A stretch of 64,000 bases of DNA. Source: Actinospica robiniae DSM 44927. GTDB taxonomy: Bacteria; Actinomycetota; Actinomycetes; Streptomycetales; Catenulisporaceae. The position numbers and the translations under genes were made by a program. The stretch covers positions 4,957,372-5,021,371 of the forward strand of contig NZ_KI632511.1 of assembly GCF_000504285.1 (NCBI RefSeq), read 5' to 3'. A model generated the notes under the pieces. The model saw nothing but the letters and a program-made list of their open reading frames with translations, ran no database searches and was not told the origin of the DNA. Positions 16,676 through 25,694 of this stretch are shown here, in pieces; the stretch's first letter is position 1, and every line of letters begins with the position of its first letter.

Positions 16676-17647
16676 ATGACGATACACAACGGATCCGGGG
16701 AGCTCGCGATCCAGGTCGAGGGCCTGGTGAAGCGGTTCGGCGAGCAGACCGCGGTGGACCACATCGACCTCGCCGTGCCCGCGGGCTCGGTGTTCGGGCT
16801 GCTCGGACCCAACGGAGCGGGCAAGACCACGATCGTGCGCATGCTGGCCACGCTGCTGCGGCCGGACGGGGGCACGGCCCGGGTGGCCGGCCTGGACGTG
16901 GTCGCGCACGGCCAGGCCGTGCGCCGGGTGATCGGCCTGACCGGCCAGTTCGCCGCGGTGGACGAGTCGCTCAGCGGCTACGAGAACATCTACATGATCG
17001 GCCGGCTGCTGGACCTGCCGGCCAAGCAGGCCAAGGCCCGGGCGCTGGAGCTGCTCGAGACCTTCGGCCTGGACGAGGACGCCAAGAAGGTGGCCAAGCA
17101 GTACTCCGGCGGCATGCGCCGCCGGCTCGACCTGGCCGCGTCGCTGGTGGGCCGGCCCAAGGTGCTGTTCCTGGACGAGCCGACCACCGGCCTGGACCCG
17201 GCCCGGCGCAACGACCTGTGGGAGATCGTGCGCGACCTGTCCTCCACCGGCACCACCGTGCTGCTGACCACGCAGTACATGGAGGAGGCCGAGGCGCTGG
17301 CCGAGGACATCGCGGTGATGGACCGCGGCCGGTTCATCGCGCGCGGCACCGCGGACGAGCTGAAGGTGACCATCGCCGGCCGCAGCATCCGGCTGCGCCC
17401 GGTGGTCGCGGCCGACCTGCCCGCGCTGCGCGAGGTGCTGACCGACGTGCTCGGCCTGGTGGAGGAGACCGCGCCGGGCACCGTCGGCGGCCCGGTGGTC
17501 GAGGACGACCAGGTGGCCCGGCTGCTCAAGGCCGTGGCCGCGGCGGACATCGCCATCGCCGACGTCAGTACCGTGACGGCCTCGCTGGACGAGGTGTTCC
17601 TGGCGCTTACCGAGACCGAGAAGAAGAAGAAGGAGGAGGCCCGATGA
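16676..17647 (+). CDS. DrrA-like ABC exporter ATP-binding protein
   Basis: ATPase subunit of a drug-resistance-type ABC-2 exporter, 323 residues. Walker A LLGPNGAGKTTIVRMLATLL (about 43-62), the Q-loop region LTGQFAAVDESLSGYENIYM typical of daunorubicin-resistance ATPases, signature YSGGMRRRLDLAASLVGRPK, Walker B VLFLDEPTTGLDPARR and H-loop TTQYMEEAE are all present. The C-terminal domain ends in a lysine/glutamate stretch (TETEKKKKEEAR). The ATG at 16676 is preferred to an in-frame start at 16646 that would overlap the upstream regulatory region. The stop overlaps the permease start (ATGA at 17644). Confidence 0.93.
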   Translation: MTIHNGSGELAIQVEGLVKRFGEQTAVDHIDLAVPAGSVFGLLGPNGAGKTTIVRMLATLLRPDGGTARVAGLDVVAHGQAVRRVIGLTGQFAAVDESLSGYENIYMIGRLLDLPAKQAKARALELLETFGLDEDAKKVAKQYSGGMRRRLDLAASLVGRPKVLFLDEPTTGLDPARRNDLWEIVRDLSSTGTTVLLTTQYMEEAEALAEDIAVMDRGRFIARGTADELKVTIAGRSIRLRPVVAADLPALREVLTDVLGLVEETAPGTVGGPVVEDDQVARLLKAVAAADIAIADVSTVTASLDEVFLALTETEKKKKEEAR

Positions 17648-18468
17648 CCGCGATGAGCACCCTGGCTCCGGCGAACCTGAGCCAGCGCACCGGAGTGCGC
17701 GACACCCTGCGCCACACCGGCGCGCTGATCCGCCGGAACCTGCTCTCGACGAAGGCGACGCCGGAGGAGCTGCTCGACGTCACCTTCTTCCCCATCATCA
17801 TGACTATTATGTTCACCTACGTATTCGGCGGTGGACTCAAGAGCAGCGTCGCGGGCGGGAACTACATCGAGTACCTGATCCCCGGCATCTTCGTGCAGAT
17901 GCTCTCGTTCGGCTCGATCGGCGTGGGCATCAAGCTCAACTCCGACTTCGACAAGGGCCTGATGGACCGGTTCCGGTCGCTGCCGATCGCGCGGGTCTCC
18001 GTGCTCACCGCGCACCTGGTCTCCAGCGTGCTGCGGCTGCTGCTGGCCAGCCTGATCACCCTGACCGTGGCCTTCGCCCTCGGCTTCCGGGTGCACACCG
18101 GCCTGCTCGAGTTCCTCGGCGGCATCCTGCTGCTGCTCGCCCTCGGCTTCGGCGTGTCCTGGCTCGCCCTGTACGTCGGCACCGTCGTGCGCAGCCCGCA
18201 GGCGGTCCAGGGCGTGCTGCAGATCGCGCTGTTCCCGCTGATGTTCTGCTCGTCCATCTTCGCCTCGGTCAGCACCATGCCGGGCTGGCTGCAGGCCTTC
18301 GCCAAGGTCAACCCGCTGACGACGGCCGCGGACGCGGCCAGGGCCCTGATGGTCGGCGGCCCCGCGTTCCCGGTGGGCAACGAGGTGTGGATCACCCTGG
18401 TCTGGGCGCTGGGGATGAGCGTGGTCTTCGCCCCGCTCGGCCTGCGCGCCTACAACCGTCACATCTGA
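17644..18468 (+). CDS. DrrB-like ABC-2 exporter permease
   Basis: Membrane subunit of 274 residues with six helices, including VTFFPIIMTIMFTYVFGGGL, LLLASLITLTVAFALGFRV and FLGGILLLLALGFGVSWLAL. The motif SDFDKGLMDRFRSLPIARVS after the second helix and FAKVNPLTTAADAARALMVG before the last are hallmarks of the DrrB family. Together with the upstream ATPase it should form an A2B2 exporter for a hydrophobic compound. Its last 10 bases overlap the end of the convergent SARP-type regulator gene, a possible controller of the locus. Confidence 0.92.
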   Translation: MTAMSTLAPANLSQRTGVRDTLRHTGALIRRNLLSTKATPEELLDVTFFPIIMTIMFTYVFGGGLKSSVAGGNYIEYLIPGIFVQMLSFGSIGVGIKLNSDFDKGLMDRFRSLPIARVSVLTAHLVSSVLRLLLASLITLTVAFALGFRVHTGLLEFLGGILLLLALGFGVSWLALYVGTVVRSPQAVQGVLQIALFPLMFCSSIFASVSTMPGWLQAFAKVNPLTTAADAARALMVGGPAFPVGNEVWITLVWALGMSVVFAPLGLRAYNRHI

Positions 18469-21400
18469 GCGGGCTGATCGGTCTGCCCGCCGCCGGAGGT
18501 ACCCGGCTTCGGCACCCCCAGCTTGACCCAGTCGTCGCCGACCTCGCCCTCGTGTTCGAAGACCTCCTTGCAGGCCTCGATCACGTGGGCCGGGTCGGTC
18601 GCGGCGCCCTCGGCGAAGGCGGCCTCGTACGCCTCGACGCCGATCTCGGCCTGCACGCCCACGGTGGTGCGGGCCAGATCCGGGGTGGCCGAGAGCGGCA
18701 GCCGCTGACCGCGCACCGCGGTGTGCAGGCCGTGCAGCCAGGCGGCCGTGCGCGGCTCGCCCCGGGCGAGCTCGACCGCGGCCTTCAGCTCCACCGCGGC
18801 GGCCACGTCCGGCCGGTCGTAGTGGAAGCCGATGGCGTGGCCGAAGGCTTCGTCGGCCAGCCGGCCGGCCGTCTCGACGTCCCCGCGGGCCAGCGCGATC
18901 CAGGCCTGCTGGCTGCGCAGCAGCGCGAGCATCGGGCCGACGAAGGCCTGCCCGGCCGCGATGACGACCTCGTCCAGCCAGTACTGGGCCTCGTCCAGGT
19001 TCCCGCGCAACCGCGCCCGGACCGAGCGGGCGGTGAGCAGATAGAGGTTGGCCCGGCCCTCCGGGTGCTCCTCGGTGAGCTCGCCGGCACGTTCGAGCGC
19101 GGCGTCGGCCTCGGCCTGCTCGCCCAGGCTGTTGTGCTCGTTGGCCGCCATGACCAGCAGCACCACCTGGTCGGTGATCGCGCCGAGGGTCCGGGCCGCG
19201 GGCAGCACCGTCTCGATCGCGGCCAGCGCTCCGCGGTGGTCGCCGCGCTGGCTGAGCAGCATCACCTGGGTCTGGCCGCAGTTGGCGATCCCCCACTGGT
19301 CGCCCAGCCGCTCGAACACCTCCAGCGCCTGCGCGGTCAGCTGCTCCGCGGCCTCGGGATCGTCCATCCGCACCTTGCCGAAGAACATCCGCACGGCGGC
19401 CAGGCCCCACTCGTCCCCGCTGCGCTCGAGCTGCTCGAGCTGCCGGATGAAGGCCTCCTCGGCCGAGGCGGGGTCGGAGAACATCGCGGCGACGACCTCG
19501 ACCAGGGCCGAGAGCGGGTCACGCCAGCCGATTCTGCGCCCCAGCTCCAAGGTGTCGCGCAGCCGCACGGCCGCCTCGATCGGCGGAGTCCCCCGCTCGA
19601 ACGAGTAGAGGGCGTCGAAGGTCCGGATCCGCATGAACTCGGCGCCGGGCGGCAGCTGCCGGCGCTCGGCCAGGGCGAGCACGTCCGGCGTGCGGCCGCG
19701 GTCGAGCTGCTTGCCGCGGATCATGCCGTACCAGCTCACGCCGTAGCACAGCCGCAGCGCCGCCTCGGCGTCCTCGCTCTGCACGGCCCAGTCCAGCGCG
19801 GCCCGCAGATTGTCCTCTGCGTCGTCGAGACGGGCGATCCAGCGGGCCTGCTCGGCGCCGCGCAGCTCTCCGTCCGCCCGCACCGCCAGATCGGCGAAGT
19901 AGCGGGCGTGCCGGGTGCGCAGCTCGTCCAGCCCGCCGCGCTCGGCGAGGCGTTCGAGGGCGTATTCCCGGATCGTCTCGAGCAGCCGGTAGCGCATGCC
20001 GCCGTCCCCGCCCGGGGTGCGCACGGTCTCGGCCAGCACCAGGGACTTGGACACGAGCCGGTCCATCCGGTCCAGTACGTCGACGGCGTCCAGACCGGCG
20101 ACGCCCTCCAGGTCCGCCAAGACCGCTCCGCCCGCGAAGACCCCGCAGACCGCGAGCAGGTCGCGCTCGGCGGCGTCCAGCAGATCCCAGCTCCAGTCGA
20201 CCACGGCGCGCAGCGTCTGCTGCCGGGGCAGCGCGGTGCGGGCGCCGGTGGTCAGCAGCCGGAAGCGGTCGTCGAGCCGGTCGGCCACCTGACGGGGCGT
20301 GAGCACGTTGAACCGCGCGGCGGCGAGCTCGAGGGCGAGCGGGATCCCGTCCAGGCGGCGGCAGATCTCGGCCAGCGCCGCGCCGGACGCGCCGTCCGCG
20401 CCGAGCTCCGGGCGCACCGCCCGGCCGCGCTCGAGCAGCAGCTGCATCGCCGAGTAGCCGGACAGCCGGTCCGCGGCGGAGTCGCTCGGCGGCACCTCCA
20501 GCGGCGCCACCGGCAGCCGGTGCTCCCCCGGCACGCCGAGCGGCTCGCGGCTGGTGGCCAGGATCGTCACCCGCGGGCAGGAGGCGAGGATGGACTCGGC
20601 CAGCCCGGCCGCGGCGTCGATCACGTGCTCGCAGTTGTCCAGCACCAGCAGCGCGGCCCGGTCGCCGAGCGCGTCGACCAGCCGGGCCCGGTCGTCCCGG
20701 TTCTCGGCCCGCCGGGCCCGCTCGGTGAGCACCGTCTCGCGCCCGCCGACGGCCGCGAACACCTCGGCGTCCACAGCCTGTGCGGTGACCGGCGCGAGCT
20801 CGGCGATGTGCACCGCGCCGTGGGTGGAGGCGACCGCCTTGGCCAGGGACGTCTTCCCGGAGCCGCCCGCGCCGGTGAGCGTGAGCAGCCGGGTGCGGCC
20901 GAGCCGGTCGTGGATCTCGGAGAGCACCGCCTCCCGGCCGATCAACCGGTGCGGGACGGACACCCGTGCGCGCGGGACACCCGCGAGGGCGGGGGCGGCG
21001 GAGGGAGCCGGCGGGGGCTGCGGGGCGCGGGCCGCGAGCACGCCCAGGCGCCCGCACTCGGTCTCGATCACCCGGGTCAGTCCGGCCAGGTCGGGTACGT
21101 CGGCGAACTCGGCCAGCGGCTCGGGGCCGGCCAGCGCCAGGGCTTCGCGCGCGGCGGCCGGAGTGCCGAGCTCGGCCAGCCGCTCGAAGCGGGAGAGGTC
21201 CACCAGGGCCGGGTCGACGTCGAGCAGGTAGCCGGTGGGCCGGGAGAGCACCGCCTCCGGGCCGAGCACCCGGCGCAGCCGGGATATCAGCGCCTGCAGC
21301 GCGTTGGCGCTGGGCGGCTCGCCGTTCCACAGCTGGTCGGCGAGGTATTCGGCCCGGCGCACCTGGCCGGGCGCGATGGCCAGCAGGACGAGTAGGGCGC

Positions 21401-21488
21401 GCAGCCGCGAACCGGCCACCTCTACGGCGCCCCCGTCGCGGCACACCGTCACGCCGCGCAGCACCGACACGTCTGTGACTCGACCCAT
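18459..21488 (-). CDS. SARP/AfsR-like transcriptional regulator with NTPase and helical-repeat domains
   Basis: Large regulator, 1009 residues. An OmpR-type winged-helix domain at 1-95 (EYLADQLWNGEPPSANALQA, then LISRLRRVLGP) is followed by a reduced bacterial transcriptional-activation segment to about 150. An NB-ARC/STAND ATPase follows: Walker A TLTGAGGSGKTSLAKAVAST (about 195-214), Walker B LLVLDNCEHVIDAAA, sensor ILATSREPLGVPGEHRLPVA, and IPLALELAAARFNVL. The last 500 residues are TPR-like helical repeats (for example AGRLADEAFGHAIGFHYDRP). Such proteins activate secondary-metabolite or stress genes. The usual full BTAD between HTH and ATPase is short here. It is convergent with the exporter operon and overlaps its stop by 10 bp. 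Confidence 0.92.
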   Translation of the reverse strand: MGRVTDVSVLRGVTVCRDGGAVEVAGSRLRALLVLLAIAPGQVRRAEYLADQLWNGEPPSANALQALISRLRRVLGPEAVLSRPTGYLLDVDPALVDLSRFERLAELGTPAAAREALALAGPEPLAEFADVPDLAGLTRVIETECGRLGVLAARAPQPPPAPSAAPALAGVPRARVSVPHRLIGREAVLSEIHDRLGRTRLLTLTGAGGSGKTSLAKAVASTHGAVHIAELAPVTAQAVDAEVFAAVGGRETVLTERARRAENRDDRARLVDALGDRAALLVLDNCEHVIDAAAGLAESILASCPRVTILATSREPLGVPGEHRLPVAPLEVPPSDSAADRLSGYSAMQLLLERGRAVRPELGADGASGAALAEICRRLDGIPLALELAAARFNVLTPRQVADRLDDRFRLLTTGARTALPRQQTLRAVVDWSWDLLDAAERDLLAVCGVFAGGAVLADLEGVAGLDAVDVLDRMDRLVSKSLVLAETVRTPGGDGGMRYRLLETIREYALERLAERGGLDELRTRHARYFADLAVRADGELRGAEQARWIARLDDAEDNLRAALDWAVQSEDAEAALRLCYGVSWYGMIRGKQLDRGRTPDVLALAERRQLPPGAEFMRIRTFDALYSFERGTPPIEAAVRLRDTLELGRRIGWRDPLSALVEVVAAMFSDPASAEEAFIRQLEQLERSGDEWGLAAVRMFFGKVRMDDPEAAEQLTAQALEVFERLGDQWGIANCGQTQVMLLSQRGDHRGALAAIETVLPAARTLGAITDQVVLLVMAANEHNSLGEQAEADAALERAGELTEEHPEGRANLYLLTARSVRARLRGNLDEAQYWLDEVVIAAGQAFVGPMLALLRSQQAWIALARGDVETAGRLADEAFGHAIGFHYDRPDVAAAVELKAAVELARGEPRTAAWLHGLHTAVRGQRLPLSATPDLARTTVGVQAEIGVEAYEAAFAEGAATDPAHVIEACKEVFEHEGEVGDDWVKLGVPKPGTSGGGQTDQPAQM

Positions 21489-21540
21489 GCAGCCATTGTC
21501 GCCTATGGCGAGGCCGCGCGGGGAAGCGGTTATCCGGCGC

Positions 21541-21612
21541 GCGAGGTCGCGAGGTCGCGGGGCCGCGGGGCCGCGGGGCCGCGGGGCCGCGGGGCCGCGG
21601 GGCCGCGGGGCC
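21541..21612. repeat. Octanucleotide tandem repeat
   Basis: Two GCGAGGTC units (21541-21556) are followed by seven perfect GCGGGGCC units (21557-21612). The tract lies just beyond the stop of the small membrane protein gene and 50 bp upstream of the SARP start. A short hairpin across the stop codon (CCGCCGAG / CGGCGG near 21611-21630) adjoins it. Copy number may vary between strains by slippage. Confidence 0.9.
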
Positions 21613-21620
21613 GCCGAGTT

Positions 21621-21830
21621 TTAGCGGCGGCCCTGCGCCGGGATCGCGTCCGAGGCGAGCTCCGCCTCGGCGGCCTCCTCCTCGGCCCGGAAGTCGGTGT
21701 CCAGCTTCGTCAGGTGCTTGCCCATGTTGCGGCAGAGCAGCCAGACCGCCACGCCCAGGATGCACACGATGATGAACCCGAGCAGGCCCGGGGAGACCTG
21801 GTTGGGGTCGAGGTTGAGGGCCAGACCCAT
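21621..21830 (-). CDS. Small single-pass membrane protein
   Basis: 69-residue protein: a short N-terminus (MGLALNLDPNQVSPG), one hydrophobic helix (LLGFIIVCILGVAVWLLCRN, about 16-35) and a charged acidic cytoplasmic tail (FRAEEEAAEAELASDA). Composition and codon use are those of a real gene. I do not recognise a named family, though proteins of this layout are common in actinobacteria. It follows rfbC after 41 bp on the same strand and may be the last gene of the rfbA-rfbC transcript. The octanucleotide repeat starts at its 3' end. Confidence 0.7.
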   Translation of the reverse strand: MGLALNLDPNQVSPGLLGFIIVCILGVAVWLLCRNMGKHLTKLDTDFRAEEEAAEAELASDAIPAQGRR

Positions 21831-21871
21831 CGGAGCGGCTCCTGTCGGTAGCGGCGGATCATCCGGACGAA

Positions 21872-22468
21872 TCAGCCGGACAATGAGGCAGTGTAGGCAA
21901 TGCAGTCCGCGTACCTCGGCAGCAGCCCCGACTCCAGCGCATCGGCCAAGCTCGGAGCCGCGTCGTCCTTGGCGGAGAGGATCGGGGTCTCGGTGGGCCA
22001 GTCGATGCCGAGGTCCGGGTCCAGCGGGTGGATGCCGTGCTCGCCGCTCGGGTTGTAGGTCTCCGAGACGCAGTAGTGCAGCGTCGCGTCGTCGGTCAGC
22101 GAGACGAAGCCGTGCCCGAGGCCCTCGGAGACGTAGACCGAGCGCCGGTCCACGTCGTCGAGCTGCACGAACTCCCAGGCGCCGAAGCTCTCCGAGCCGA
22201 CCCGCAGGTCCACGATGACGTCGAGCACCGCGCCGCGGACGCAGGAGACGTACTTGGCCTGGGACGGCGGGACGTCGGCGAAGTGGATGCCGCGCAGCAC
22301 GTCCTTCGCCGAGACCGAGAGGTTGCCCTGGGCCAGCCGCATCGGGTGCCCGACCGCCGCGGCGAGCTCGTCGTGCCGGTACCACTCCATGAACAGGCCG
22401 CGCGGGTCGCCGTACTGGACCGGGAGGATCTCCCAGGCGCCCTCGATGGACAGCGGCGTGATCTTCAC
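21872..22468 (-). CDS. rfbC: dTDP-4-dehydrorhamnose 3,5-epimerase
   Basis: Third enzyme of dTDP-L-rhamnose synthesis, isomerising dTDP-4-keto-6-deoxyglucose at C3 and C5. The cupin of 198 residues shows YGDPRGLFMEWYRHDEL, the catalytic His in VLRGIHFADVP, the strand KYVSCVRGAVLDVIVDLRVG and the active-site Tyr region VYVSEGLGHGFVSLTDDATL. The GTG start follows the rfbA stop with no gap (TAAGTG), so translation is coupled. The length is normal (180-200 residues). Rhamnose is a core element of actinobacterial cell-wall linkers and surface glycans. Confidence 0.94.
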   Translation of the reverse strand: MKITPLSIEGAWEILPVQYGDPRGLFMEWYRHDELAAAVGHPMRLAQGNLSVSAKDVLRGIHFADVPPSQAKYVSCVRGAVLDVIVDLRVGSESFGAWEFVQLDDVDRRSVYVSEGLGHGFVSLTDDATLHYCVSETYNPSGEHGIHPLDPDLGIDWPTETPILSAKDDAAPSLADALESGLLPRYADCIAYTASLSG

Positions 22469-23350
22469 TTACGACTCCTCTTTGCCTTCGGCGTCCAGCA
22501 GGTTCAGCAGGTAACGCCCGTATCCGCTCTTGAGCAGCGGCTGTGCCAACTCGCGCAGCGAGTCGTCGCTCAGGAAGCCGTTGCGCCAGGCGACCTCCTC
22601 GACGCAGCCGATCTTCAGTCCCTGGCGCTCTTCGATGACCCGGACGTACTCCGAGGCCTGCACCATCGAGACGAAGGTGCCGGTGTCCAGCCACGCGGTG
22701 CCGCGGTCGAGCACGGTCACGTTGAGCTGGCCGGCCTGGAGGTAGTGGTCGTTGACGGCCGTGATCTCGAGTTCCCCGCGCGCGCTCGGCTTGAGGTCGC
22801 GCGCGATCTCGATCACCTTGTTGTCGTAGAAGTACAGGCCGGGCACCGCGAACCGGGACTTGGGCCTGGCCGGCTTCTCCTCGATGGAGACGGCGCGCCC
22901 GGAGGCGTCGAACTCGACGACGCCGTACTCCGTCGGATTGGCCACCTGGTAGGCGAAGACGCGGCCGCCCTCGATCGAGGCGTTGTCGCGCAGCTGCCGT
23001 CCCAGCCCGACGCCGTGGAAGATGTTGTCGCCCAGCACCAGCGCGACCGTGTCCGAGCCGATGAAGTCGGCCCCCAGCACGAATGCCTGCGCCAGCCCCT
23101 CCGGCCGCGGCTGGACCGTGTACTCCAGGTTTATGCCGAATTGCGAGCCGTCGCCGAGCAGGCGCCGGAACGCCTCCTGGTCCTCCGGCGTGGTGATGAT
23201 CAGGATGTCCCGGATCCCCGCCATCACGAGCGTGGAGAGCGGGTAGTAGATCATCGGCTTGTCGAAGACCGGCATCAGCTGCTTCGAGATGGCTTTGGTG
23301 ATGGGCCACAGACGCGACCCGGTGCCGCCGGCAAGGATGATTCCGCGCAT
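22469..23350 (-). CDS. rfbA: Glucose-1-phosphate thymidylyltransferase
   Basis: First enzyme of the dTDP-rhamnose pathway: dTTP plus glucose-1-phosphate to dTDP-glucose. The nucleotidyltransferase signature is at the N-terminus ([20 protein letters not shown], then [15 protein letters not shown]). The metal-binding Asp is in [12 protein letters not shown], and the sugar-binding stretches [17 protein letters not shown] and [15 protein letters not shown] follow. At 293 residues it has the family length. It leads a two- or three-gene unit with rfbC and the small membrane protein, while rfbB and rfbD lie 8 kb away on the other strand. Confidence 0.95.
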   Translation of the reverse strand: MRGIILAGGTGSRLWPITKAISKQLMPVFDKPMIYYPLSTLVMAGIRDILIITTPEDQEAFRRLLGDGSQFGINLEYTVQPRPEGLAQAFVLGADFIGSDTVALVLGDNIFHGVGLGRQLRDNASIEGGRVFAYQVANPTEYGVVEFDASGRAVSIEEKPARPKSRFAVPGLYFYDNKVIEIARDLKPSARGELEITAVNDHYLQAGQLNVTVLDRGTAWLDTGTFVSMVQASEYVRVIEERQGLKIGCVEEVAWRNGFLSDDSLRELAQPLLKSGYGRYLLNLLDAEGKEES

Positions 23351-23448
23351 GAAGCCAGAGTCTAGTCGGACGCGCAGGGGTCGGCTCAGCGCCGGGACGT
23401 CATCGTCGCCGCCGACGGATCACCCCCGGCATCCGGCAGAATCTCGGC

Positions 23449-23886
23449 ATGGCTCGTCGCGCTCACCCACACCGTCCCGGCCGAGACGAAGGTCCGGCGA
23501 CCCCGAAAGCTGACGATGCGTGTCCGTGTTGCTCCGGACGGGCGTACGGAGAATGCTGCGCTCCGCTGCACGAGGGACGAGCGGCGGCACCGACCGCAGA
23601 AGCGTTGATGCGTTCGAGGTACAGCGCGTTTGCCGTAGGCGACGTCGCGTACCTCGAACGGAGCTGGCACTCGAGCACCCGCCCCCGCCACCTCGAACTC
23701 GACCGCGCGACGCGCTGGACCCGGCTGGAGATCCTCGGCACCACCGGCGGCGGAGCGTTCCACACCGAGGGCACGGTCGAGTTCCGCGCGCACTACCGCG
23801 AGCGCGGCGGCGCGGAGCAGAGCATGCAGGAGAACAGCTCTTTCGTCCGTGAGGACGGAGCCTGGGTGTATCTGTCAGCCCTCTGA
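23449..23886 (+). CDS. YchJ-like (UPF0225) SEC-C motif protein
   Basis: 145-residue protein. A basic N-terminal tail is followed by a SEC-C-type zinc motif CPCCSGRAYGECCAPLHEGR (Cys26, Cys28/29, Cys37/38), then the YchJ core: AEALMRSRYSAFAVGDVAYL, ERSWHSSTRP, RWTRLEILGTTGGGAFHTEG and VEFRAHYRE. It has an NTF2-like fold with a zinc-binding clip; the molecular role is unknown. Its last 12 bases overlap the end of the convergent glycosyltransferase gene. It looks like a housekeeping gene embedded in the polysaccharide locus. Confidence 0.85.
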   Translation: MARRAHPHRPGRDEGPATPKADDACPCCSGRAYGECCAPLHEGRAAAPTAEALMRSRYSAFAVGDVAYLERSWHSSTRPRHLELDRATRWTRLEILGTTGGGAFHTEGTVEFRAHYRERGGAEQSMQENSSFVREDGAWVYLSAL

Positions 23887-24789
23887 GAGGACATCAGTGC
23901 CCTTACCCCGGTACTGCGCGCCCTCAGGGATGAAGCGGGCTGCGACGTGGCCGGTGAGGCCGTCCGCGACGCCGCGGAAGGCGGCCGGGGCATGGGTGCG
24001 GCGTTCGGGTTCGAACAGCAGGATGAAGGCGATCCAACGGGCCAGGAACAGCGCGTTCACCCCGGCCCAAACCGGCTTGTGGCGCAGGTGCTCGCGGATC
24101 AGCAGAATGCCGTTGCGCACGGTCCAGTAGTGGCGCCATGCGGCATGGTGGCCGACCTTCACGCTCTTGCCGAGGAACCGGTGCACCTGCACCTCGCCGA
24201 TCGAGTGCGGCATCTCCAGCGCCATGTCGCGCACGATGCGCACGCCGTTCCGCTTGGCGCGCAGGCAGAACTCGACGTCCACGTAGTCGACGAAGAAGTC
24301 CTCGCGGAAACCCCCGGGCACCTTCGCCAGGCTCTCCCGGCGGATCAGCATGCCGGAGGTGATCACCACGTCGCGGTCGTCGAACTGCTTGTGCCGGCCG
24401 GCCAGGGTCTCGTACCGGCGGCCGGAGAGCGCGTCGACCGGGCTCGGCCCGACGATGCCGACGGTCGGGTCGTCCAGGTCCTTGGCCAGGCCCTCGATCA
24501 GGCCGTCCGGGATCACCGAGTCCTGATCCAGCAGCAGCACGGCCTCGGCCTTCTCCGGCAGCATGGCCAGGCCGCGGTTGAGCGCGGCGGCGAGGCCCAG
24601 GTTGCTGCCGTCGCCGAGGACGGTGACGCGCGGGTCGTCGAGGTCCGGCAGCTTGGCCGGTGCGTCGCCCTCGGCGCGCGGGGTGTTGTCGACGACGATG
24701 ACGGACTCGCACGCGGCCAGCGCGGAGCGGACCACGCCCGAGAGCAGCTCGTCCGGGTGGTAGGCCGTCACGATCGCGGTGATGCGCAT
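23875..24789 (-). CDS. GT2 glycosyltransferase, rhamnosyltransferase-like
   Basis: Inverting family-2 transferase, 304 residues. Nucleotide-sugar binding begins at ITAIVTAYHPDELLSGVV, with VIVVDNTPRAEGD; the metal-binding signature is VLLLDQDSVIPDGLIEGL (DQD near residue 100), typical of RfbF/WbbL-like rhamnosyltransferases. VDYVDVEFCLRAKRNG supplies the later acidic motif. It is the third of three tandem paralogues on this strand. With rfbA/rfbC next door, dTDP-rhamnose is the probable donor. The C-terminus has amphipathic helices that may hold it at the membrane. Confidence 0.88.
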   Translation of the reverse strand: MRITAIVTAYHPDELLSGVVRSALAACESVIVVDNTPRAEGDAPAKLPDLDDPRVTVLGDGSNLGLAAALNRGLAMLPEKAEAVLLLDQDSVIPDGLIEGLAKDLDDPTVGIVGPSPVDALSGRRYETLAGRHKQFDDRDVVITSGMLIRRESLAKVPGGFREDFFVDYVDVEFCLRAKRNGVRIVRDMALEMPHSIGEVQVHRFLGKSVKVGHHAAWRHYWTVRNGILLIREHLRHKPVWAGVNALFLARWIAFILLFEPERRTHAPAAFRGVADGLTGHVAARFIPEGAQYRGKGTDVLSEG

Positions 24790-24794
24790 GGCGC

Positions 24795-25694
24795 TCAGCC
24801 TAGTGGGCCCGCGTATTCGGCCCCGGCCGGCAGACGCTTGCGCGAGACGCGGCCGGTGAGCCCGTGCGCGAGGCCTTGGAGCACGGCGGGGACACTCGCC
24901 CGGCGCCGGTCGTCGAACAGCGCCGTGACCACCAGCCAACGCGCCATGAACAGCGCGTTCGTCACGACGAAGGACCGCTCCTCGGCGAACTCGCGGCTGA
25001 GCACGACGCCGTTGCGCGCGATCCAGTAGTGCCGCCAGGCCGGGTAGTGCACCACCCGCACGTTCAGCGGGCCGAGGCGGTGGTCCCGCCCGGAGCCGAG
25101 GGAGTGCGGCAGCACCAGCGCGGCGTCGCGCACAACGCGGCTGCCACTGCGGCGTACCCGCAGGCAGAAGTCCGAGTCCACGCAGTCGACGAAGAACTCC
25201 TCGCGGAACCGCGGCACGGCTTCCAGGCACGAGCGGCGCACCAGCATGCCGGAGGTGATGATGCTCGGACGGTCGTCGAGGGTCTCGTGCCGGTCCGCGC
25301 CGCGCTCGTAGCGCCCGCCGGTCTCGGCGTCCACGGGCGTGGGCCCGACCACGCCGATCGCCGGGTCGTCCAAGTGCGCGGCGAGGCCGGCGACGAGCTC
25401 GGCCGGCAGGACGGAGTCCTGGTCGAGGAAGAGCACCGCCTCGGCGTCTAGCGGGAGCTGGTCCAGGCCCACGTTCAGGGCGCCGGCCAGGCCCCGGTTG
25501 TGACCGCTGCGCAGCACCCGCACCCGCGGGTCGTCGAGCTTGTCCGCCAGCGACGGCGCGTCGCCCGGGGTGTTGTCGGCCACGATCACCGTCGCGCAGC
25601 TGGTCAGCGCGGCTTCGACCACGGCGGCGAGGCGCTCGTCGGGGTGGTAGGCGGTGACGATCGCGGCGAGGACGAGAGGCCGATCGGGCGTCAC
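24795..25694 (-). CDS. GT2 glycosyltransferase, rhamnosyltransferase-like
   Basis: Middle member of the tandem trio, 299 residues. The same architecture is visible: LAAIVTAYHPDERLAAVVEA, VIVADNTPGDAPSLADKLDD, the DxD motif in AVLFLDQDSVLPAELVAGLA and the acidic VDCVDSDFCLRVRRSG. WRHYWIARNGVVLSREF near 215 is shared almost word for word with the gene at 25691. The GTG start at 25694 overlaps the stop of that gene (GTGA), so these two are translationally coupled; five bases separate this gene from the next. Donor and acceptor are inferred, not shown. Confidence 0.88.
   Translation of the reverse strand: MTPDRPLVLAAIVTAYHPDERLAAVVEAALTSCATVIVADNTPGDAPSLADKLDDPRVRVLRSGHNRGLAGALNVGLDQLPLDAEAVLFLDQDSVLPAELVAGLAAHLDDPAIGVVGPTPVDAETGGRYERGADRHETLDDRPSIITSGMLVRRSCLEAVPRFREEFFVDCVDSDFCLRVRRSGSRVVRDAALVLPHSLGSGRDHRLGPLNVRVVHYPAWRHYWIARNGVVLSREFAEERSFVVTNALFMARWLVVTALFDDRRRASVPAVLQGLAHGLTGRVSRKRLPAGAEYAGPLG

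Noticed and set aside
16990-19410. An 806-codon minus-strand frame across the exporter genes and the SARP gene end
   Set aside because: Antisense to the DrrAB genes and out of frame with the SARP gene; high-GC genomes give such open frames by chance.
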